This document shows, piece by piece, positions 34,643 through 40,068 of a stretch of DNA of 40,068 nucleotides. Source of the stretch: an uncultured Clostridium sp. (GTDB taxonomy: Bacteria; Bacillota; Clostridia; Clostridiales; Clostridiaceae); the NCBI GenBank assembly GCA_900539375.1, contig UQBY01000024.1:1-40068 (forward strand). The letters are read 5' to 3'. A program made the translations under genes and the position numbers. The notes beneath the pieces are model-generated. The model ran no database searches, was not told the DNA's origin, and was given only the letters and a program-made list of their open reading frames with translations. Position 1 is the first letter of the stretch; each line of letters opens with the position of its first letter.

Positions 34643-34729
34643 AAAGAAAACTGCTTTTAGAGAAAATCAAAAAGTGTATATAAAAATTCTAATAAAGAAG
34701 TAACACTTTTTTACACTACCAAAAGCTTT
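34643..34729 (-). ncRNA. second Y RNA without tRNA-like module
   Basis: About 85 nt. GCTTTTGG (34726-34719) pairs with CTAAAAGC (34660-34653); an internal loop (TAGTGTA / GATTTTCT) is followed by the inner stem AAAAAGTGT/ACACTTTTT and a 25-base loop. The internal-loop strands match those of the adjacent Y RNA (5' side GGWAGTGTAWAAA, 3' side CTTTTWGMTTTTCTCY), and the next bases TACTTCTT...AGAAT are also shared, so the two are homologous and this one lacks the tRNA mimic. A T-rich tail follows the stem. The promoter is just upstream. Confidence 0.78.
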
Positions 34730-34735
34730 AACTAT

Positions 34736-34787
34736 ATTATATCTTTACCTAAAATATTTTAAAAGACAAAAACCTTGCACTTTATAC
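34736..34787 (-). promoter_or_regulatory. promoter element of the Y RNAs (copy B)
   Basis: 49/52 identical to the ro promoter element at 34286-34337; TATAAT at 34741-34736 puts the start near 34729, exactly at the base of the Y RNA stem. No -35 at normal spacing. Confidence 0.75.
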
Positions 34788-34819
34788 AAAAGCCCTTTTC
34801 ATTTTTAATCTATTTAATT

Positions 34820-36358
34820 TTATACAAATACTTGAAATATTTCTTTTTCCTCAATAATTAATTTTTCTTTTTTATATTCTTTATTTTTATTAAAGTTAAA
34901 TATTAATAAATATCCTTTGTTTTCATTATTTATATGAAGATAATTTGCTAATTGTTTTAAGCCTTTTTCATGGTATTCTTCTTCACGCCATATTTTAAGC
35001 TCTATTATATATTTATTTTTATTATAAGTTATTACTACATCTAATCTTTTTTCTTCAGATATTTGTACTTCTTTAAAAGCAAAACCTACTCCATTTATTA
35101 TTGGTTTTATAAAGGCTAGAAATAATAGTCTTCCTTCACGTTCTAAAAAGTTTTTGTCAATGCTACTATATTGCTCTTTCATAAATTCTTGAAATTTTAT
35201 TAAAATCTTTTCTATTTTTAATCCTGTTCCTTCTATGAAGTTTGCTTTTATGTTATAACCTGCAACATTTCTTAGTTTTAAATTTGTTACAAAATAGTTA
35301 TAAAGTCTTTGTTCTAAAAGCCTATTAGATATTTTTACCTTTCCATCTTCTTCTTTAAAATACCCAAAGGTAACTCCTAAATCTACTATATTATTATCTA
35401 TATTAAAGTCTTTTTCTTCTCCATTAAATACAATATCAAAAATATATTCATATAAATCTTTATTATTAGACACATTTTTAATAACATCATCAAATAATGT
35501 ATTTTTTTCACTTAATAATAGTTTTACAGCCTTTAGCATATTTTCGTCATTCCAAGAAGAATCTAAATCTTCATCTATTATTTGACATAATCTACTTACT
35601 AAAAAAGGATAACCATTTGTATAAAAATATATAAATTCTGAAGACTTTAAGGTATCAAAAGTTAAGTTTTTATCTTTTTTATATTCATCTAACATATTTT
35701 TTATTCCATCTTTATGAAGACTCATATCAACCTTAAAAGGAACTGCTATATTCCATGGAGAATTATACTTTCTTTCTTCCTCTGGTCTTAGTTTTAATTT
35801 TAAATTCTTTATATCATAAACTCCTGCTAAAATTACAGATTTAAATGTAATTGCTTTTCCCTTTTCTCTATCTAAATATTTATTTCTAAGCATAGCTAAA
35901 AAGTTTAAAAATATTTGATTATTAGAACTTTTATCAACTTCATCTATTATAAGAATTACTTCTTTATCTAATTTTTTTATAAATTTAGATATTAGCCTAG
36001 ATAAATTAGATAATGTACAAACTCCTAAGCTGAGTTTTTTAAATGTTTCACTTAAATTTTCATCTATACAATTAAGTATATCCTCAATTAAATTTATAAA
36101 TTCTATTACAAACTTTTCTTCATTACTAAAGGCAATATCTCCAATTCCTTCAAAACTTATACTTATAACCAAATACTTTTCTTTTAAACTATTTTCTAAA
36201 GCTGTTAATGTTGTGGTTTTTCCATATTGTCTTGGTCTATTTATTACAAAATATTCTTCATTTTCTATTAGTGCTTTTATTTTCTCTAACTTTTCACTTA
36301 TATTAACCATATAATGCTTCTTTGGATTACAAAGGCCTGTAGTATTAAATCTTTTCAT
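34820..36358 (-). CDS. AAA-like ATPase fused to a PD-(D/E)XK nuclease-like domain (paralogue 2)
   Basis: 512 residues, nearly colinear with the protein at 4127-5671: identical first 22 residues, Walker A RPRQYGKTT, Walker B EVILIIDEVD, and the C-terminal RLDVVITY...YIIELKIWRE nuclease-like motif. The most divergent part is the middle (about 80-130 and 320-370), which may define specificity. GGAG lies before the ATG and a TATAAT is seen 40 bases upstream. It sits directly upstream of the Y RNA promoter on the same strand, so read-through is possible. Function unknown; its position inside the Ro locus may be by insertion. Confidence 0.82.
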   Translation of the reverse strand: MKRFNTTGLCNPKKHYMVNISEKLEKIKALIENEEYFVINRPRQYGKTTTLTALENSLKEKYLVISISFEGIGDIAFSNEEKFVIEFINLIEDILNCIDENLSETFKKLSLGVCTLSNLSRLISKFIKKLDKEVILIIDEVDKSSNNQIFLNFLAMLRNKYLDREKGKAITFKSVILAGVYDIKNLKLKLRPEEERKYNSPWNIAVPFKVDMSLHKDGIKNMLDEYKKDKNLTFDTLKSSEFIYFYTNGYPFLVSRLCQIIDEDLDSSWNDENMLKAVKLLLSEKNTLFDDVIKNVSNNKDLYEYIFDIVFNGEEKDFNIDNNIVDLGVTFGYFKEEDGKVKISNRLLEQRLYNYFVTNLKLRNVAGYNIKANFIEGTGLKIEKILIKFQEFMKEQYSSIDKNFLEREGRLLFLAFIKPIINGVGFAFKEVQISEEKRLDVVITYNKNKYIIELKIWREEEYHEKGLKQLANYLHINNENKGYLLIFNFNKNKEYKKEKLIIEEKEIFQVFV

Positions 36359-36428
36359 ATATTTAGCTACTCCTACTTTTATTTTTTTAATAATTATATA
36401 GTATTCTTATTTTTATGTAAAATAAAAA

Positions 36429-36475
36429 AACCTCCTTTTTTTATTATTTTATCAAAAAAAGAGAAGGTTTTATTC
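36429..36475 (-). terminator. terminator ahead of ATPase paralogue 2
   Basis: AAAACCTTCTC-TTTTTTT pairs with AAAAAAAGGAGGTTTT (one bulge), followed by T's on the minus strand. It can end a minus-strand transcript coming from 36738. Confidence 0.65.
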
Positions 36476-36738
36476 ATCTATTTGTTCCCTTAAACAGGTC
36501 TAATGTAATTTCCACCTCTTAAAACCTAGTGTTCATGCGATCTAATTTTGCTATTTTGCGCAACTCCTTTTTTGTTTTTAATTTTTATTAAAAAATAGGG
36601 TATGTTTTTAGGTTGCGCATTTTTTAAAATTTCCTTAAAAGCTAGTGTTTAAGCCATTTCTTTAGGTTTTTCTTTTTTTGCGTAACCTCCCCACTTTTTA
36701 CAGGTTTTTTAGGTTGCGCAAGTTTGTTTTTTCTTGCT
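36476..36738 (-). ncRNA. candidate structured RNA made of two degenerate tandem units
   Basis: The stretch 36359-36981 has no gene. On the minus strand two units of about 110 nt each begin with TGCGCAACCTAAAAA, continue to a complementary arm (AGGTTACGCAA, or GTTGCGCAAAA) and end with ACACTAG-TTTTAAG. The arms pair over 8-11 bp. GC is locally higher than around it. A promoter (TAGACT, 18 bases, TATACT) lies upstream and a terminator downstream. Not a CRISPR and no frame is visible. Whether it is transcribed is unknown. Confidence 0.45.
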
Positions 36739-36744
36739 GTCTTT

Positions 36745-36774
36745 AGTATAGCATATTTTATTTGTTTTAGTCTA
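36745..36774 (-). promoter_or_regulatory. possible promoter of the tandem-unit RNA
   Basis: Minus strand TAGACT (36774-36769), 18-base spacer, TATACT (36750-36745); start near 36738. Confidence 0.4.
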
Positions 36775-36780
36775 CTTATT

Positions 36781-36810
36781 TTATACAAATACTTAAAATA
36801 TTTCTTTTTT
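36781..36810 (-). pseudogene. 30-nt remnant of the 3' end of an ATPase/nuclease gene
   Basis: Minus strand encodes K-K-E-I-F-stop-V-F-V-stop, matching the last residues KEIFQVFV of paralogue 2 with one CAA to TAA change; the DNA match continues past the stop codon. It shows that a third copy or a duplication once existed here. Confidence 0.6.
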
Positions 36811-36812
36811 AA

Positions 36813-36834
36813 AAAAGACAAAAACTTTGCACTT
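36813..36834. promoter_or_regulatory. third copy (C) of the Ro/Y RNA promoter box core
   Basis: AAAAGACAAAAAC-TTTGCACTT differs from the corresponding core of copies A and B at one of 22 positions. It lies about 150 bases before the plus-strand helical-repeat gene and abuts the ATPase remnant. Confidence 0.6.
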
Positions 36835-36918
36835 AAAAAAATATATTTATTTTTTATGTTATATTTTTATAAAGGTCTTTTTTATTTTATAGGAAATTAT
36901 ATATTTTGAAAATTGTTA

Positions 36919-36935
36919 TTAACTTGCTAAGTTAA
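36919..36935. promoter_or_regulatory. palindrome upstream of the helical-repeat gene
   Basis: TTAACTT-GCT-AAGTTAA, inside a context (TTATTAACTTG..AAGTTA) shared with the palindrome before the ro promoter. Confidence 0.45.
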
Positions 36936-36981
36936 TAAGAAAGCTTAGTAAAAGAAATAAAAAAATAAGGATGTGAATAAT

Positions 36982-38463
36982 ATGGAAAAGGTTAAAAAAA
37001 TTTCTGATTTATTTTGTGAATTGTTTATAAGTTCTGATTTTAATAAAGTAAAGGTTAATGAAATTTTTTATTTATTTAAAACTTTAACTAAAAAAGAGTT
37101 TATATATTTAAGTGTAGAAATTAAAAATTCTATAAACAGAAAACTTAGTTATAGTTATGATTTTATTTTAGATAAAAAATTGCTTTATTCATTAGATGAA
37201 GAAAAACAAGTAATGCTTTTAGGTATGTGTACATTTCATCCTAATGGATATGTAAGAGAAAGATATTTTAATTATCTTCTTAATTATAATATAGAAATGA
37301 TATTTCCCTTTATTCTTTTAAGATGTGCAGATTATGTAAATGAAATAGGATATAAAGGAACTAAATATTTATTAAATATATTAACTTTACAAAACATTAA
37401 AATTATAATAGAAAATATGTTTATAATAGAAAAGCAAAAATATTTAATAAGATTTCATTATGAAAGTATTATTGAAAAAATAGAATCTATTTATAAGGAA
37501 AATGATTTAACTAATTTATTAGAAAAATATTTAACTAAAAAAGATGAATTTTTAAGAGAATATGCTCTTTTAAAGTTAATAAGTTTTAAAAATATTACTT
37601 TAGAAAATAAAGTTAAATATATTTTAGGAGAAAAAATACTTCCAATAAGGGCTAAAGGATTTCAAAATTTAATTACTAATTTAGAAGAAAAAGATATTAT
37701 TTATTTAAAAGATTTTTTTATAAAGGATAAATCCTCTAAAATAAGAAAACTAATGTTAAATGAGTTATTAAGAATAAATTATTATAATAAACCTTCTGAT
37801 TTAATGGAATTTGCTATTGATAGTAATATTTCTATAAGAGAAGATGGAAGATATTATATGAAAAAGTTTGGATTTAATGATTTTATAGCCTTTTATATTG
37901 ATAAAGTTAAAAATAATTATACAGATGGGGCTTTATATGGTCTTTGTGAAGTAGCAGGGAAAAAGGAATTTGAAATATTAAAACAATATTCTACTGGCTA
38001 TAAAACAAAAATTGAAAAGAAAATATTAAAAACTTTAGCTTTACTTGATTTTAATAATTCTATAAATATTATTTTAAAGTATCTACAAGATGAAAAGGCA
38101 GGCTACTCTAAAATAGCAAAGGGAATACTTATTGAACATAAAGGTGAATTTAATGAAGAAAAGGTTTATAAGATTTTAAAATCCTCAACTATAGAGCATG
38201 TTAAAATTAACTCAGCCTATATATTAATAAATTTAAATAAGTGGATTTCAATAAAATATATAATAGAATTTATTTCTTATAAAGATAAAAAATTAAAGGA
38301 AATAGCTTATGAAGGTCTTACTTCTTGGATTTATAATTTTAATACAAACCAAACTAAGCCAAGTGAAAAAGAAAAGGAAGAAATTAATAAAAGCATAAAA
38401 AAATATGGAGCATATTTACAAGAAGAAATTTTAAAACAATTAATATTTTTAATTCCAAAATAA
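36982..38463 (+). CDS. HEAT-like helical-repeat protein of the Ro locus
   Basis: 493 residues from ATG 36982 (AAGGA 10 bases upstream; a GTG at 36973 would add three residues). No signal peptide or catalytic motif. The chain is a series of paired helices with recurring patterns such as LREYALLKLISFKNI, IRAKGFQNLI, IRKLMLNELLRI and LKEIAYEGLTSWI, consistent with HEAT/ARM-type alpha-alpha repeats. Such solenoids bind proteins or nucleic acids. A copy of the Ro/Y RNA promoter box and a palindrome lie upstream, so it may belong to the same regulon. Its function is unknown. Confidence 0.7.
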   Translation: MEKVKKISDLFCELFISSDFNKVKVNEIFYLFKTLTKKEFIYLSVEIKNSINRKLSYSYDFILDKKLLYSLDEEKQVMLLGMCTFHPNGYVRERYFNYLLNYNIEMIFPFILLRCADYVNEIGYKGTKYLLNILTLQNIKIIIENMFIIEKQKYLIRFHYESIIEKIESIYKENDLTNLLEKYLTKKDEFLREYALLKLISFKNITLENKVKYILGEKILPIRAKGFQNLITNLEEKDIIYLKDFFIKDKSSKIRKLMLNELLRINYYNKPSDLMEFAIDSNISIREDGRYYMKKFGFNDFIAFYIDKVKNNYTDGALYGLCEVAGKKEFEILKQYSTGYKTKIEKKILKTLALLDFNNSINIILKYLQDEKAGYSKIAKGILIEHKGEFNEEKVYKILKSSTIEHVKINSAYILINLNKWISIKYIIEFISYKDKKLKEIAYEGLTSWIYNFNTNQTKPSEKEKEEINKSIKKYGAYLQEEILKQLIFLIPK

Positions 38464-38515
38464 AAATTTAAGTATTATTTTTTTATTTTTTCAAATCCTA
38501 TTTTAAATTAAAAAA

Positions 38516-38539
38516 TGTCGCACTACTTTTAGTGCGACA
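38516..38539 (-). terminator. terminator of the Cys-rich gene
   Basis: TGTCGCACTA-CTTT-TAGTGCGACA is a perfect 10-bp stem followed on the minus strand by six T; it lies downstream of the gene at 38631 and may also stop the convergent helical-repeat gene. Confidence 0.75.
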
Positions 38540-38630
38540 CTTAAATTTTTGTATTCATTTACAGAAAAATTTTAATTATCTTAAATTCATATTTTTAATT
38601 ATCTTAATTTCATATCTTTAACTATATTTT

Positions 38631-38837
38631 TTATAGTTTTGTTTCAAATTTTAAACAAAAGTCTGTTGCCATTTTTATGGTGTTTCTTTTTTCACACTCA
38701 CTTTTCATATTTCTATCACATTCCCAAAGTCCCATTTCTGGTTCTCTTGGACTTATAGCTAAATTTTCTGGGTCGTTCCAATACTTACAAAAAGCACATT
38801 TGCGTCCAGCATTTCCCCTTACATTTATTCTATACAT
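38631..38837 (-). CDS. small Cys-rich protein
   Basis: 68 residues with six cysteines: KCAFCKYW near the N terminus, LWECDRN, KSECEKRN and a C-terminal DFCLKF. The spacing suggests a small metal-binding or disulfide-stabilised fold, reminiscent of short phage or toxin-associated zinc-ribbon proteins, but I do not recognise a family. A near-perfect AAGGAGGG precedes the ATG, and an extended -10 promoter (TGGTATAAT) lies 45 bases upstream, so this looks like a real, well-translated gene. Confidence 0.7.
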   Translation of the reverse strand: MYRINVRGNAGRKCAFCKYWNDPENLAISPREPEMGLWECDRNMKSECEKRNTIKMATDFCLKFETKL

Positions 38838-38878
38838 TTTTACCCTCCTTGTACACTTATAGATTTACTTTTTTTAGT

Positions 38879-38887
38879 ATTATACCA
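38879..38887 (-). promoter_or_regulatory. extended -10 of the Cys-rich gene
   Basis: Minus strand TGGTATAAT, start about 35 bases before the ATG. Confidence 0.45.
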
Positions 38888-39098
38888 TAAAATTTTAAAT
38901 ATGTACACAAACGTAAAGATTTAAATGGATATTTTTTTTATTTAATACAATAATTATTTAATATATAATCTAATAACATATATGTTAAAATGAAAGAAAG
39001 TGAAATTTTTCATAGAAAAGAAAATTCTTAAACTTATTTTTTTATTAAGCTTTATTATTTTAACTTAATAAGTTATGTAAAATTTTTAGAATATATAC

Positions 39099-39191
39099 TT
39101 TCTTAATAACATAAAAAGCTATAACTGGTGAATTTGCATTTGTTACATTAGGTACTTTGTATATAATTTCTTAATAACATAAAAAGCTATA
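39099..39191 (+). repeat. 25-base perfect direct repeat, 68 bases apart
   Basis: TTTCTTAATAACATAAAAAG followed by CTATA occurs at 39099-39123 and 39167-39191. The second copy overlaps the left arm of the terminator. The 43 bases between carry ACTGGTGAATTTGCATTTG, of more balanced composition than the flanks. Confidence 0.7.
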
Positions 39192-39231
39192 TACAATAAA
39201 CTTTAAAAATTTATTGTACATAGCTTTTTTT
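39181..39231. terminator. strong bidirectional terminator
   Basis: AAAAAGCTATATACAATAAA pairs with TTTATTGTACATAGCTTTTT with a single mismatch; T runs on both sides. It ends the minus-strand gene at 39249. Confidence 0.85.
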
Positions 39232-39248
39232 AAAAATTAAGATATAAA

Positions 39249-39611
39249 TTAAGCTTTTATTGTTAAAACTGCTCTTTCTTCATTTAATTCTGATAAGTTA
39301 TATTTTTCTCTTAACTTTCTTATAGAAGATACTCCCTCTGAGGCAGCTAGTCCTACTAAATAAGTTGCAATACCTATTCCAAACATTCCTACAACAGGTG
39401 CTGCAATACTTAAATCTAATAATTCAGAAATACTCTGTGCCACAGACATTGTTACTATAGATGTTATTGATGATACTGCCACTAACCATGAAACACTATC
39501 TTTTGTGAAAATTTCAGCAATATTATTTTTCCATTCTCCTTCTAAAACAATTTCTGAAACATTATCATTTACTGCTTTTAATAATTCCTTTTCATTATTA
39601 ACTATATTCAT
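39249..39611 (-). CDS. small membrane protein of unknown function
   Basis: 120 residues. A soluble N terminus (MNIVNNEKELLKAVNDNVSE, IVLEGEWKNNI) is followed by two hydrophobic segments (SWLVAVSSITSIVTMSV and APVVGMFGIGIATYLVGLAA) and a charged helical tail (SSIRKLREKYNLSELNEE). AAGGAAG precedes the ATG and a terminator follows. I do not recognise a family; the layout of short soluble head plus helical hairpin is seen in small bacterial conflict-associated membrane proteins, which is only a suggestion. Confidence 0.65.
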   Translation of the reverse strand: MNIVNNEKELLKAVNDNVSEIVLEGEWKNNIAEIFTKDSVSWLVAVSSITSIVTMSVAQSISELLDLSIAAPVVGMFGIGIATYLVGLAASEGVSSIRKLREKYNLSELNEERAVLTIKA

Positions 39612-40068
39612 AAATGTGCACTTCCTTACTTATATTAAAATAAAATTCTATTATATTTTATTACCCATTTAAAATAAATTCAACAGTTATTTTTATTTTT
39701 TACTTTTATTAAATTTTTCCTTAAAATACTTTATTTTATTAGATTGCATATTTTTGTTGTTTAACAAATTAAACATAGCTTTTTTACAAAAATAATTTTT
39801 TAAATATATTAGAGGATACATTAAAAAAAATTCTTAACGTTTTCATTTAATATATTTATAAATTAATTTTTTTAAGTATATTGTCATATTATACTAATAT
39901 TTATATAATATACTTAGGTTTTTATATTTATAGAAATCATAATTATTTTTTATAATACTGGAGGTAACTAACAGTTACAAATAAATTATAAAAAGTTATA
40001 AATTGGTGTTGACTTTTATAATTTAGAAAATTGTTGACAGCCTCCCATATTCGTAAAGAGTATGGAGT
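39612..40068. other. AT-rich region with inverted repeats near the window edge
   Basis: No gene seen. At 39964-39978 GTAACT-AAC-AGTTAC is a perfect palindrome; AAATTATAAAA and TTTATAATTT form an inverted repeat around 39983-40024; TTGACA at 40034-40039 could be a -35 of a gene beyond the edge, and CTCC-C-ATA (40042-40049) pairs with TAT-GGAG (40061-40067). Confidence 0.4.

Larger units (their letters stand above)
38888..39248. other. AT-rich gene-free region with 25-base direct repeat
   Basis: No gene seen in 38838-39248. It contains the repeat pair listed separately, a terminator hairpin at 39181-39231 and otherwise AT-rich sequence. Confidence 0.5.

Noticed and set aside
36480..36720. CRISPR or coding region
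   Set aside because: Units are degenerate, about 110 nt long with internal pairing, and no open frame with a ribosome binding site is present on either strand.
36724..36909. Plus-strand 61-codon hydrophobic frame
   Set aside because: AT-rich artefact lying over the promoter box, the ATPase relic and intergenic DNA, with no ribosome binding site.
39099..39191. CRISPR array
   Set aside because: Only two repeat copies, one of them part of a terminator, and no cas genes in the window.

Overview
The window is very AT-rich low-GC Firmicute DNA. Gene content (GerMN lipoprotein, CpXC protein, Band 7/NfeD pair, AAA-like ATPase/PD-(D/E)XK proteins, a small protein resembling clostridial spore-surface proteins, extended -10 promoters of the form TGnTATAAT) suggests a Clostridium, possibly C. 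perfringens. That is inference; no species marker was checked.

Layout. 1-1100: the start of a PLP decarboxylase gene behind a long leader carrying a GC-rich patch and an attenuator-like terminator. 1144-6160: small genes interrupted by an IS200/IS605 element (tnpA, tnpB, omegaRNA region) inserted just before the ribosome binding site of a methyltransferase gene, then a large AAA-like ATPase/nuclease. 6280-8350: CpXC protein, a DUF2281-like/Doc toxin-antitoxin pair and RNA 2'-phosphotransferase KptA. 8480-25500: mostly housekeeping and accessory genes: GerMN lipoprotein, NrtR-like Nudix regulator, ABC exporter, aminotransferase, a 1562-residue secreted glycerophosphodiesterase, TPR protein, Band 7/NfeD pair, NAD synthetase and a DEAD-box helicase. 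25700-29000: lone holin-like gene, GNAT, TetR regulator, MATE pump.

29100-38500 is the most interesting part: an RNA-repair/Ro ribonucleoprotein locus. A minus-strand operon encodes a Ro60-type TROVE protein, RNA ligase RtcB and two WYL-domain proteins. Directly upstream I find two tandem small RNAs that fit bacterial Y RNAs. The proximal one (34501-34640) carries a complete circularly permuted tRNA mimic: T-arm, then a 7-bp acceptor stem closed by a loop, then U8-A9 and D-arm. The distal one (34643-34729) has the same basal stem and internal-loop motif but no tRNA mimic. The Y RNA and ro promoters share a 52-bp element (49/52 identical) that ends in TATAAT and has neither a -35 box nor an extended -10, which suggests an activator, plausibly one of the WYL proteins. 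A 21/22 copy of its core and a similar palindrome lie beyond the second ATPase/nuclease gene, in front of a plus-strand helical-repeat protein and next to a candidate structured minus-strand RNA. Ro, RtcB and Y RNA linkage is known from other bacteria; the shared promoter element and the possible extra members are the parts I would regard as potentially undescribed.

38500-40068 holds a Cys-rich mini-protein, a 25-bp direct repeat, a small membrane protein and AT-rich DNA with inverted repeats at the window edge.
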